A stretch of DNA of 64,000 nt from NCBI GenBank assembly GCA_963693315.1, contig OY856188.1, forward strand, positions 251,573,905-251,637,904. Direction: 5' to 3'. Each line of letters begins with the position of its first letter. Position 1 is the stretch's first letter. This document shows, piece after piece, positions 23,116 to 34,204 of the stretch. Below the pieces are notes generated by a model. It saw only the letters and a list, made by a program, of their open reading frames with translations. It was not told the DNA's origin and searched no databases. The DNA comes from Diogma glabrata. Lineage: Eukaryota; Arthropoda; Insecta; Diptera; Cylindrotomidae. The position numbers and the translations under genes were made by a program.

Positions 23116-24870
23116 TACTTCGGTCTGAATTCTGAAAGACCTAAGTACTACATTCTCGAGCCAAAAGTGAAATTCTTACCCCCACTTTTTTGGCGAAACT
23201 GACGAAATCTAGAAAACCACAAGAGGGATTTCTAAAATTTTTTTTTCTAAAAATAGATATACTCAATAGGAAGAGGCGAAAGGACGATGTGTTCGATAGT
23301 TGTATCGGAAGTGTGTCAAAAAATTCGTAAAATGTGTCAAAACATGCAAATTTCCATGCATATTTTTTGCTTAAAAAATTTCATTTTAAGTGATTACGAA
23401 TAGGAACATTGAATTTGGAGATATCTTGATGGTCGGAATCGGTTTGTGAGGTCAAAAACTAGATTATTGCATCATAAGTTTGTCAATAATATGTTGTCAA
23501 ATGTGTCAAAAGAATGATTTTCAATTTTTTTAATCAATTTTTATGCAAAAAATGAAATTAATTATTTGTATGACATAAAATTTAATCTCATGTTCAATTA
23601 ATCATGGAAATTTTTGATTTTGTTGTAATTTTTGAAATATTTTTGGAATTTTGAAAAAATTTTGTATTTTTGATTTTGTAAGAATTTTCGGAATATTTTT
23701 AGAGCTTTGAAAAAGTTAAAATTTTTGATTTTATTATAATTTTTGGAATATTTTTGAAATTTTGAAGAAAGTTTGTATTTTTGATATTGTTATAATATTT
23801 GCGATATTCTTAGGATTTTGGAAAAAGTTTTTTGAATTTTTGATTTGGAAAAAGTTTCAAATTTTTAATTTTGTAATATTTTTTGATTTTTGCAAAACAT
23901 TTCTATTTTAATTTTGTTATAATTTTTGGAATATTTTTAGAATTTTGAAAAAAAAAGTTTCAATTTATGATTTTTAATATGTATTTTTTGCAATATTTTT
24001 AGAATTTTGGGAAAAGTTTGAATTTTTGAATTTGTAAATTAAGAAATTTTGCAATAATTTTAGAATTTTGGAATAGTTTCAATTTTTGATTTTGTAATAA
24101 TTTTCGGAATATTTTTAGAATTTTGAAAAAGTTTAAATGTTTGATTTTACTATAATTTTTGGAATTTTTAAAAAGTTTGTACCTTGATTTTGTTATAATT
24201 TTTGGAATATTTTAAGAATTTTGAAAAAAGTTTGAGTTTTTAAATTTTGAATTTTTGTAATATTTTTAAAATTTTGAAAAAATTTAAATTTGTGATTTTA
24301 TTATAATTCTTGTGATTTTGAAAAAAATTTGTATTTTTGATTTTGTTATAATTTTTGCAATATTTTTAGAATTTTGAAAAAAGTTTCGATCTTTGATTTT
24401 ATTTTAATTTTTAGAATATTTTAGGAATTTTGAAAGAAATATGAATTTTTGATTTTGTAATATTTTCTTAAAACGCTAAATGGAGAGGTTTTTGAGTAGT
24501 TTGCTGTGTGTTTCATCTTTTCACTAAGTTATATTAATTTATGATATTTTATAATTTCCTGGCAACGTATTAATATTTCGTGTTAGTTTTGTAATAAATT
24601 TCTAAACAGAGATAAAAAATACTTGAACTTTAACAAAGAGTTTTTCGTTTGATATACATCGCTGCTCAAAACTAAAAACAATGTGCTCATAAAAGATTTT
24701 TGCCGAAAACTATATCAAAATCCTTTACTTAAACCGAAGTCTTGATATCTCAGAACTGTGAGATTTCAGCCTCTTCATATTTTTTTCTTTAATTATTTTG
24801 AAGTTCAATTGAATGAATTATTGTTCTAAAATTCTTAAACTTAATTTTTACTGATATTTTAAGATTATTT
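23116..24870 (+). mobile_element. composite repeat: hairpin head, minisatellite core, conserved tail
   Basis: The head at 23116-23225 matches 18646-18780 block for block. The core at 23590-24475 is a 57-bp minisatellite. The tail at about 24480-24790 matches 34570-34860 almost continuously, sharing GAGAGGTTTTTGAG, GATATACATCGCTGC, GCCGAAAACTATATCAAAAT and CTTGATATCTCAGA. Conserved ends with an internal tandem array and no coding frame recall Helentron-derived non-autonomous elements (HINE/DINE type). That class is an inference, because the true ends were not defined. Confidence 0.5.
23590..24475 (+). repeat. 57-bp minisatellite
   Basis: About 15 degenerate units built from ATTTTTGATTTTGTTATAAT, TTTTGGAATATTTTTAGAAT and TTTTGAAAAAAGTTT. 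Units vary by indels and point changes. The same unit occurs at 34205-34570 and, inverted, at 8270-8720. Confidence 0.9.
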
Positions 24871-25460
24871 GGTGGTGCAATTGTTTTGGGGATAATGGTG
24901 TCGAATCAGTTGCTTTTAACGTAAGATGCATCTCAAAAATTTGAAACAAAACTTACTGCTACGATGCTGAACAGAAATGCAAATAAATACCCGTTACTAG
25001 TGATGCCGAACCCTTTGGCACATGAGTCAGGAGTGACATGCGAGAGAATTTAGATGACACTCCAAACTTTTGGGATTTTCAACTAAAATTTTCGAAAATT
25101 TTTTTCTGAAATTCTTAATTTTTTTTCAAAAATCTGTTCACATTTTAAATGTAATATCCAGCAGGAAATTAAAAGCATAAACACGATATCATATTTAATA
25201 ATTAGCTATTATGCATATAAATTAAAACAATTAAATATTTAGAAAAAGTGTAAAATAAATTATATTTTTATCAAAATTAAAAACAATACAAATGTTTTTG
25301 TTGTTGTATCGACGGGTTGATTGCTACTTTGACTCCGTTTTTATGCTATTCTCAATTAGAGTGTTTCAACAGATCTGCATCTGTCAGGACTGTTAAGCTT
25401 TTTTAGGTGGTCTACAGGTGGTAAATAGGTTATTTAAGATTCGTGACTAACAAGATCTTA
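24871..25460. other. unannotated stretch next to the hAT insertion
   Basis: No element recognised. It is the left flank of the hAT insertion at 25469; joining it to position 26843 reconstructs the pre-insertion sequence apart from one copy of the target duplication. Confidence 0.4.
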
Positions 25461-25468
25461 GCGGAGCT

Positions 25469-26834
25469 TAGTGTTTCCAATCCGGTTTAAGCCGGATTGG
25501 AATTATACGGATAATGCGTAAATATTTTGCTATCCGATATCCGGTTAATTCACAAAAAAAAATCCGGATAACTAAATTAAAGTAAAAAAGATTGTTTGCA
25601 CTATTTACCTTTTTAAAACTTTTAATCAGCAGCTACTAATTTTTTCATAATAGACGTTTTCGTTTAGTCGATCTAAAAACTAGTTTTTTCATATAGACGA
25701 TTTCGATTGATCTAAAAATTATCATTCCAGCAATGGTTTTGTATGTGAATTTTTAGAAGTGTAATTGAGACTGGGTTTCAATTGAACTCTAAATGGCCTC
25801 CGCAATGCTAAATTGATTTAGCACATTTTCAAGTTGACTAAATCCACCATTTGCCTTATAAATTTTTGTAGACTTATTCGATTCAACAACTCAACCCAAC
25901 TCAATAAAAATTAAATGATTTTTATCACCTGGTGTTCAAATTTATAATTATTTAGAAGAAATGAGTTGGAACGATATCATGCTAAATTTTCAAATTCTGC
26001 ACGATTTAGAATTTGGAGACCATTTATGCATCCAATTGGAACGCATTTACAAACAAAAAACAATATTTTTCCGTGTCATAATTAACAGTTCAATTTTTAA
26101 TAATTTGAAAATATTTAAAGTTATTCACATTAAGGCAGTCTATGAACAAAAGAAGCAATGTTGAGCTAGTTTTATTAATGAAGTTGTTGCAGAATTCAAC
26201 GTTATACCGAAATGATAATTTTGACGAGTTTAGTTATGGTTCTAAAACAACAGCTATCAGTTATGCAAAAACGTTAATAGAAAGTTTGTTGCTGATACAA
26301 AACAACCGAAAATGTTAAGGTAATAATGGTGGAACAAGAAGATAAGAAAAAGATAAAAATTCTCCAACTCCGGACGAACTCACCGGATGTACATTAATTA
26401 TGGAATTGAAAAATACGATTTCACCAATCGAAAATAGTAGAGTTAATCGTTTTAATGATTGTTCATCACTGGACAAGGATTTTAATTTGTATAGCATAAA
26501 TAAAACACTCACTCCTAACCTAGAAAAGCTGTTTGAGACTTTGAAGACCATGCAACCTACTTCGCTCGAAAGTGAAAGAGTTTTTTCGGTTTCGGTAGTA
26601 TCTTCTTAACAAAAACTAGAAATGGTTGCAGTTTCAAATGTTAAACGTTCTTGTATTTTTTAAAAAATATTTTTCAGATGATAATAAATTTTGATTGCAA
26701 ACTAATTTTTATTTTTTAAAACTATTGTTTTTATTTAAATGCACTATCCGGATTATTATCCGGATATCCGGATAATTACTTTACATACTATTCGATATCC
26801 AGATAGTTAGAATCACGGATAATTGGAAACACTA
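25469..26834 (+). mobile_element. hAT-family DNA transposon, internally decayed, with 8-bp target duplication
   Basis: Terminal inverted repeats TAGTGTTTCCAAT (left, from 25469) and ATTGGAAACACTA (right, to 26834) are perfect over 13 bp. They are followed inward by repeated ATCCGG-type subterminal motifs at both ends. The flanking octamer GCGGAGCT is repeated perfectly at 25461-25468 and 26835-26842, the 8-bp duplication expected of hAT transposition. The 1366-bp body is too short for a full transposase and carries only a C-terminal remnant. The perfect duplication suggests a fairly recent, trans-mobilised copy. Confidence 0.93.
26400..26655 (+). pseudogene. hAT transposase C-terminal dimerisation domain remnant
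   Basis: The frame starting at 26400 runs 69 residues and ends with LKTMQPTSLESERVFSVSV, closely following the hAT C-terminal (hATC) consensus in which a proline-threonine-serine turn is followed by E-R-x-F-S. The next conserved glycine and core are replaced by a stop, and the catalytic DDE part is absent. The hATC domain mediates transposase dimerisation. It lies inside the element at 25469-26834, near its right end, as expected for the 3' end of the gene. Confidence 0.8.
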
Positions 26835-26850
26835 GCGGAGCTGGGTGCAT

Positions 26851-27250
26851 CTAGTACTTAGAGTTTTTTTTCATCAGAAATTTGTGGTAGCTTTCCACTT
26901 CAGAAACCCCTGAATCTGGTCTGAACCAGACCAGAACACGAGCTGAGAAGGTAGCTGTATCCTGCTCCTCGTCGTTGCAGCTACGATAGTAGTCACGGGC
27001 GAAAAAAGCCAATCTGCTCCATGTTTCCCCATAAATCAGTGTCCAGTGTCCCACAACCATGCTAATATCTGTGTTATTTATTGATATATGCTGATCAGAC
27101 CTGGAGCAGTTCAGTACGGACCAGATCTGCCTGACCTTCATACATGTGGTGCTCCCTGACCATCTTAAAATTGTACGCGTATGTTCCTCCGTTTGGAGTA
27201 GCAGTTGCATAAATAAAACGGTATTCTGAATCTGGCCATGTTAAATTAAA
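26851..27250 (-). pseudogene. unrecognised coding remnant
   Basis: Two overlapping minus-strand frames cover this block. One runs from about 27418 to 27095 and includes TWPDSEYRFIYATAT and MVREHHMYEGQADLV; the other continues to 26851 with ARVLVWFRPDSGVSEVES. Base composition is much less AT-rich than the flanks and both translations look protein-like, so a single frameshift probably separates two halves of one former coding sequence. I recognise no domain. It lies between a hAT element and a LINE fragment and could be a retroelement ORF, an old viral insertion or a host exon. Confidence 0.4.
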
Positions 27251-27329
27251 CAAGGTAGGAAGGGCCTTGCTAATCACGTTAAAAAAGTCGCCGATTGGGG
27301 TGACAAAAATTTGGTCAATTTTAAACCCC

Positions 27330-28015
27330 GAGTTTCCCAACGATATTTCAATTGATAAGTGTGACGACCAAATAGACAAATGTGAAAGCATTCGTTTACT
27401 GGGAGTCACAATTTTCAAGCGTCAAGAAAACTCGGCCTCTTCAATAGATGTAAAAAACATTGCACAAATTTATAAGTCCTATATTCGTCCCTGTATGGAG
27501 TGTTGTTGTCAAGTTTCGGGTGCTGTATCTGTTACCATCCTGAATCTTTTGGACTCTTCAAAAGTGTGCTATACGAATTGCTGGTGAGTGGAATTTAACA
27601 TTAAATCTTGACACTCTACAACATCGTCGCACTGTTGCTGATCTCGTTGTTTTTTATAAATATCGTCACCAGCAGTGCTCGGATGAAATCAAATGCATCA
27701 TGCCTCAAACATATTCTTTTCCCCCGTTTACTCGTCAATCGATTTGTGCAAACAGTCAAACTGTCGAGATTACTCACTCTCATAGTGACAAAATGCAAAG
27801 GGACTTCTTTGTGCGTACATCGTACAAGTAGAATACTTTGCCTGAATCAATAGTCTCGAGTGCCTTCAATCCACAAACATTTAAAAGATACCGCCAACCA
27901 TCACCTCAAGACGCATTTTGTTGTGGGACCTATGTCTTAAAAGGTATCTTTGTGTTGTTATAACACATTTTGTAATTCCTACTACACAACAGTTGTTATT
28001 AAAAAAAAAATTATG
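27330..28015 (+). pseudogene. non-LTR retrotransposon RT C-terminal fragment
   Basis: The + strand gives IRLLGVTI and YKSYIRPCMECCCQVSG near 27390-27515, then after a frameshift LDTLQHRRTVADLVVFYKY and, after one stop, LPESIVSSAFNPQTFKR. These are the conserved end-of-RT thumb and tail blocks of Jockey/CR1-group LINEs. The same blocks (VRLLGVDI, FIRPCMEYCCHVW) occur at 52770-52965, so the two belong to related families. The fragment runs to an A-rich tail near 28000-28012, consistent with a 5'-truncated insertion. Confidence 0.8.
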
Positions 28016-28054
28016 TCGCCCTTCAAGTTCCCCAATTAACCAAAGTTCCCTATT

Positions 28055-28310
28055 AAACAAGGTGGAGTAACTGATTAAACTGATCAGCTATTCGTTAAGA
28101 GATACCAGATGATTCTAGGCTACTTTCGACGTGGTGAGGAGCGACTCTAGAACTCTGATGGCAGCCTGACTATCTGTAAAAATGCTAATATCCCTTACAT
28201 ATATTACATTATACTTCAGCCAACCTATGGCCTCTTATAAAGCTGCAAGTACAGCCTGCAAGACACTGCAGTGATCAGGCAGGCAAAAAGAAAGGTTTAA
28301 ATTCATTTTC
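28055..28310 (-). pseudogene. retroelement RNase H domain fragment
   Basis: The minus strand reads through LPDHCSVLQAVLAAL, then one stop, then WLKYNVIYVRDISIFTDSQA and AIRVLESLLTTSKVA. The I-F-T-D-S-Q-A-A-I block is the RNase H strand carrying a catalytic aspartate, as found after RT in several non-LTR clades. Two further stops end the reading. It points opposite to the RT fragment at 27330-28015, so it is a separate insertion or a rearranged piece. Confidence 0.75.
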
Positions 28311-28608
28311 AAAATCAGTGTAGAAGATAACATCACTTATATGTTTATTTAATTCACTTGCCTAGTCCTCTCCGGAAGGAATAGCAGTTGTGACACTAGT
28401 TTCTGAACATAGTTTCATTTCAGAATGGCATGTTCAAGGGAATATTCCTATTTGACAGAATTGAGTGGTCTATATTACTGGAACTCCACATACAGATAGA
28501 TTTTCTACTTAAAAGTCAACAGTTTTCAAAAAACCTCAGAGTCAAAAAAAGGAAAGCAATTATAATATATAAACTAAAAACTAGAATAGTTAGTGTGCGT
28601 GTCTAAAA

Positions 28609-28742
28609 AAAAAATAAATAAGTGCAGCCAGCATCCGCTCTGTAGAAAATAAGAATTAGGCCTTTTTACCCAAAAAAAAATAAATAAGTGCAGCCAGCAT
28701 CCGCTCTGTAGAAAATAAGAATTAGGCCTTTTTACCCAAAAA
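28609..28742. repeat. 66-bp tandem duplication
   Basis: TAAATAAGTGCAGCCAGCAT and TAAGAATTAGGCCTTTTTAC occur twice with an offset of 66 bp and no differences beyond the A-run at the junction. This is a recent duplication. The minus-strand open frame across it repeats the same peptide twice and is not a gene. Confidence 0.95.
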
Positions 28743-28869
28743 TCCCAAATAAACTGCATAATGTTTTCCGGAAGCACATTATGGAATTGTGTAACCATGG
28801 CTTCAACACAAATTAGAAAATGTTTAAATAACTTCAAAGATAAGAATAAAAATCAGGAGTTTATCAGAT

Positions 28870-29165
28870 AAAATGTTTAAATTGTTCCGAAACATACATT
28901 GGACAAACAGCAAGAGAGTTTGATATTAGGTCCAAGGAACACCAAAAAGCTGCATTTTTTCCCATTTAAATAAATCAAGTGTTGCAGAATACATGGCAAA
29001 ATTAGAACATAAAATAGATGTAGTAAATTCAAAAATAATAAAACTGATTATTCAAAAATGAAAAACTAAACGCATATGAATAACTTCATATTTCAAAAAC
29101 AGAAGATTTAATGAATAAAGATGATGCGATAATTATATCTCCTTTATTACACATCTGTTCAAAAT
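28870..29165 (+). pseudogene. Penelope-like element GIY-YIG endonuclease fragment
   Basis: The + strand reads NCSETYIGQTAREFDIRSKE, matching the start of the GIY-YIG nuclease as found at the C-terminus of Penelope-like elements (Y-I-G-Q-T, then an arginine and an E-H pair). Further blocks follow in shifted frames: SSVAEYMAKLEHKIDVVNSK and KTEDLMNKDDAIIISPLL, the usual end of the protein. Stops and at least two shifts show decay. The RT part is missing upstream, where the 66-bp duplication and an RNase H fragment lie instead. Confidence 0.75.
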
Positions 29166-29571
29166 AATTAATATTTTTCTTAAACTTTAACTTATAATAT
29201 ATTTTTGTTTATTGGGGATTTTTGAAAACAATTAAACTCAAGTGCCTTAATAATTGGTAAGTGCCTTACTAATTGGAATTTTTTCGATTCAAAGGTATGA
29301 TTTGAAGTTTCTCAGAAAAAAACTCCACTTTTCATTTTACATGTTTCGAATGAATTCCAACCTTCTTCTCCAGGTTCCTCTTCCTTGTTCGAATTTTGGG
29401 GCGATGATTATTTCGAAGTCGAAACTTCCTCATCACTTATTCATTTACCTAACTGTCATTTGTAGACTCTATATTATGGAAATGTTTTTACATTATATGG
29501 GAATTTTTGCATTAAATTACTTTGTGTGAATTCATAGAATGGGAAATATTTCTATTCTAATTAACATTTCT
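29166..29571 (+). other. probable 3' tail of the Penelope-like element
   Basis: No coding motif. TGTGTGAATTCATAGAATGG at about 29522-29541 closely resembles TGTGTGAATTCATAGGATGA in the palindrome arms at 46.1 and 46.8 kb, and 29211-29245 weakly resembles 46336-46370. These shared words suggest one element family behind both loci. The giant palindrome begins directly after it at 29572. Confidence 0.4.
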
Positions 29572-32500
29572 ATCAAGAGACGCGGTAGTGTCTTGCGCGC
29601 CATGTTTTGAAAGACACTACTAGTATATTATACTGTGCACCGAATAGGTTTTAAAGGTTAAAATTTTCATTTCGAATAATTTGCATTTTTTCTACAACTG
29701 TATTCAAAGTTATCAATAAAAGTATATCTTATTTAACTATATGTTTCTCATTAGTAAAAAAACAGCCAGCATTCATGCTTTTTTCTGAAAGTTTATAAAA
29801 TCAAAATTTTGCTTTCCCAAACTTTTAGTAAAATTAAAATGTTTTTACAAATTTTTATACCACGTTGGTAGCATTGATATGAATGTAGTAATTTAGTATC
29901 ATTTTGGCGAATTTTCAAAAACCAACCAAATGTAGAGAATTGAAAAACACAAAATTATGCGAACCGAAATTTATTATCCCTCAATATTGGTAATATTTAA
30001 CAACAGTTAAAAAACTTAAACACGAACCCAGATTAGTTTGCAAACATATAGTTGTTTTCGATAACAAATATATGTTTGTATCCAGAAAACCCATCAAATG
30101 TTTTATTAATATATTAAATGGAAGTTGGTAATTATAAAGATATTAGAAAAAAGTATATATTTAGACTATGCTTTCAGTAAAAAGACCTATTATTGATGTG
30201 TTAAGAAAACGATGTTGTGAAAACATGTATTTGGTCTATTATGTAAATTTGTTATCTGAGAGAACCCAACAAATGTTTTATCGATAATAAATTTTAATTT
30301 TTATTTCATTTTATTTTAGAACGTTGGTAGTTATTTTAAAGTGATGAGATTAAAAAATAATTTAGTAGGCTTTAAAATTTTGTGTTTTTAAGCTTTATGA
30401 GATATAAAGAAAAGAATTTGAGAAAATTTTATTATTATTTTAAGGGTTCCGTACTTTGAAAAAATAGAACATAACCCTTATGGTGAGGACTTGATTGTTT
30501 ATTATCCATTATTCACAACCACTTTCTCACTGAAAATGAAAATATATGTATTTACGTATATTTATGTGGTAAGATAAGGCGAAAATGACAAATATGTGTT
30601 GATTTCGAGATTGAGGTGATATATAACCGTAAAAACTGAAATTTTTTAAAACTTTCAGTCAATCATAGACTATAAAGTTTATGGAAGACACCAATGGTAC
30701 TTGGATGAACATAATCAAGAATTTTTAAAAAAATTGTTTAATTGCGAAACACTTAATTTCACATCTTTTTTCGCACAATGTTGTTTTGTTTATTATTTAT
30801 TTTGAGTAAATAACAATCGATTTAAGCTTTTATGCTATCCTCAAGAACTTTTATAAAATTGTTATGTTAATTTTTTAAAATTATTAGTCAAATACTATAG
30901 TTTTTATGTGTGTGTTTCCGTTGTATGTAATAATTTTATTAATTTTCGAATGCATTGCTTTAGACTTATTTTCGAATATTTCTTTTACTTTTTCATGAGT
31001 TGTTCATGTCATGAGTTGAGACCTGTTTACATAAAAACGATACTTTTATTTTTTTAAATATTGCACCTAGGTCCTAGATTGATAAAAAATCGAGAGTAAA
31101 GTTCTCTGTAGAAAACATTTTATATGGATAATAATAATTTGACTCTCCCATATTATATTATAACTTTACAAAAAACAGTCAAATCGTCGCAAAAACAACC
31201 AAAAGGCTGTAAAAAAGCCGCGCCATGTTTTTCTTTAGCTTGAAACTATCATTTTAACTATAACAAATTAAATTGTTATATCTTATTCTTTACAAAAACT
31301 TCTCAAATCATACAGCACTAGTTATAAAATTTCTTAATGGCATTTTGTTTTCTAAACATCTAGCTATATTATATAATTTAAGTAATACTCTAGAACTGCA
31401 TATCATAATTCTAAAATATATAATAAATATGCACATATATTAAAATTTATTTAAGCAGAGGAAATATAATTTATTTTTTTTTTCTATAAAAAACCGCTCA
31501 CTTTCACTTACATATTTCTTGAACAAAATCCTTGGCGCGACCTTTTCTTAATATGACAATAAAGCCAACCGCATAGTGACTATGGTTGACTCATAATAAA
31601 CATTATATTGAAATAACCATTGATTAAATAGCAATCTTAAATGAATATCAATGAATGTTAAAATTCAGTACGAAAAGAAATTTATTGATAATGTTATTTC
31701 ATAGTCATCGTTATATTGTTATAGTTGCCATTTGCTAGATATTCTTACAGCAAATCATGTCTTATATAAAATTAAGCATACCGTGATAATATAAAGGGAA
31801 TTTCAAATAGATTACTATACTTCAGGAAAATTGTAGAAAATATGATACTGACTTAATTAATATAATTAGAAGTCCACTGTTGAATTCATCGGCTTTTCAC
31901 AGTCGTCTGAAAATAGACCTTAGGAATGACATTATTAAATTAATTGAGAAAAGGTCGCGCCAAGGATTTTGTTCAAGAAATATGTAAGTGAAAGTGAGCG
32001 GTTTTTATAGAAAAAAAAAATAAATTATATTTCCTCTGCTTAAATAAATTTTAATATATGTGCATATTTATTATATATTTTAGAATTATGATATGCAGTT
32101 CTAGAGTATTACTTAAATTATATAATATAGCTAGATGTTTAGAAAACAAAATGCCATTAAGAAATTTTATAACTAGTGCTGTATGATTTGAGAAGTTTTT
32201 GTAAAGAATAAGATATAACAATTTAATTTGTTATAGTTAAAATGATAGTTTCAAGCTAAAAAAAAACATGGCGCGGCTTTTTTACAGCCTTTTGGTTGTT
32301 TTTGCGACGATTTGACTGTTTTTTGTAAAGTTATAATATAATATGGGAGAGTCAAATTATTATTATCCATATAAAATGTTTTCTACAGAGAACTTTACTC
32401 TCGATTTTTTATCAATCTAGGACCTAGGTGCAATATTTAAAAAAATAAAAGTATCGTTTTTATGTAAACAGGTCTCAACTCATGACATGAACAACTCATG

Positions 32501-33908
32501 AAAAAGTAAAAGAAATATTCGAAAATAAGTCTAAAGCAATGCATTCGAAAATTAATAAAATTATTACATACAACGGAAACACACACATAAAAACTATAGT
32601 ATTTGACTAATAATTTTAAAAAATTAACATAACAATTTTATAAAAGTTCTTGAGGATAGCATAAAAGCTTAAATCGATTGTTATTTACTCAAAATAAATA
32701 ATAAACAAAACAACATTGTGCGAAAAAAGATGTGAAATTAAGTGTTTCGCAATTAAACAATTTTTTTAAAAATTCTTGATTATGTTCATCCAAGTACCAT
32801 TGGTGTCTTCCATAAACTTTATAGTCTATGATTGACTGAAAGTTTTAAAAAATTTCAGTTTTTACGGTTATATATCACCTCAATCTCGAAATCAACACAT
32901 ATTTGTCATTTTCGCCTTATCTTACCACATAAATATACGTAAATACATATATTTTCATTTTCAGTGAGAAAGTGGTTGTGAATAATGGATAATAAACAAT
33001 CAAGTCCTCACCATAAGGGTTATGTTCTATTTTTTCAAAGTACGGAACCCTTAAAATAATAATAAAATTTTCTCAAATTCTTTTCTTTATATCTCATAAA
33101 GCTTAAAAACACAAAATTTTAAAGCCTACTAAATTATTTTTTAATCTCATCACTTTAAAATAACTACCAACGTTCTAAAATAAAATGAAATAAAAATTAA
33201 AATTTATTATCGATAAAACATTTGTTGGGTTCTCTCAGATAACAAATTTACATAATAGACCAAATACATGTTTTCACAACATCGTTTTCTTAACACATCA
33301 ATAATAGGTCTTTTTACTGAAAGCATAGTCTAAATATATACTTTTTTCTAATATCTTTATAATTACCAACTTCCATTTAATATATTAATAAAACATTTGA
33401 TGGGTTTTCTGGATACAAACATATATTTGTTATCGAAAACAACTATATGTTTGCAAACTAATCTGGGTTCGTGTTTAAGTTTTTTAACTGTTGTTAAATA
33501 TTACCAATATTGAGGGATAATAAATTTCGGTTCGCATAATTTTGTGTTTTTCAATTCTGTACATTTGGTTGGTTTTTGAAAATTCGCCAAAATGATACTA
33601 AATCAATGCTACCAACGTGGTATAAAAATTTGTAAAAACATTTTAATTTTACTAAAAGTTTGGGAAAGCAAAATTTTGATTTTATAAACTTTCAGAAAAA
33701 AGCATGAATGCTGACTGTTTTTTTACTAATGAGAAACATAGAGTTAAATAAGATATACTTTTATTGATAACTTTGAATACAGTTGTAGAAAAAATGCAAA
33801 TTATTCGAAATGAAAATTTTAACCTTTAAAACCTATTTGGTGCACAGTATAATATACTAGTAGTGTCTTTCAAAACATGGCGCGCAAGACACTACCGCGT
33901 CTCTTGAT
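29572..33908. repeat. 4.3-kb inverted repeat with nearly 2-kb arms
   Basis: The left arm 29572-31552 is the reverse complement of 31943-33908, around a 390-bp spacer. Tips read ATCAAGAGACGCGGTAGTG and its complement CACTACCGCGTCTCTTGAT. Arms are about 99% alike by eye, with scattered substitutions (G/A near 29642, G/C near 29935) and a 13-base indel (ATGAATGTAGTA-type segment near 29880, absent from the right arm). No open frame over 100 residues lies inside. It could be a non-autonomous transposon with very long terminal repeats, a segmental inverted duplication, or partly an assembly product; the differences between arms argue against a pure artefact. No flanking target duplication was found. 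Confidence 0.95.
31553..31942. other. spacer of the 4.3-kb inverted repeat
   Basis: A 390-bp unique AT-rich loop without coding potential. It contains no inverted copy of the arms. Confidence 0.8.
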
Positions 33909-34204
33909 TTGCTATTTCTTATATAAACATAATTTCATAGTTTTACAGTGGATAATTTTTATTGACGAAGTATTTTTGATACAAAGTTACATGAATTTTT
34001 GTGTTTATTGTAAATTTGATGGGAATATCGTTTTACGAGTTTTCGGAATTTTGCTTTTTGAAATTGCTTATTGGTGAATTTTATTGGATTGGATGTTTTC
34101 GATATTGTATGGAAATGTATATGTTTTAAACATTGTTGCTTAGAATATTTTCTTTGAATTCGTGGGAATCGCTGAGGTTGGAATTTTGGAAAATTTTGTA
34201 AAAA

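Noticed and set aside
28574..28837. 87-residue minus-strand frame with a duplicated peptide
   Set aside because: It arises from the 66-bp tandem duplication in non-coding DNA.
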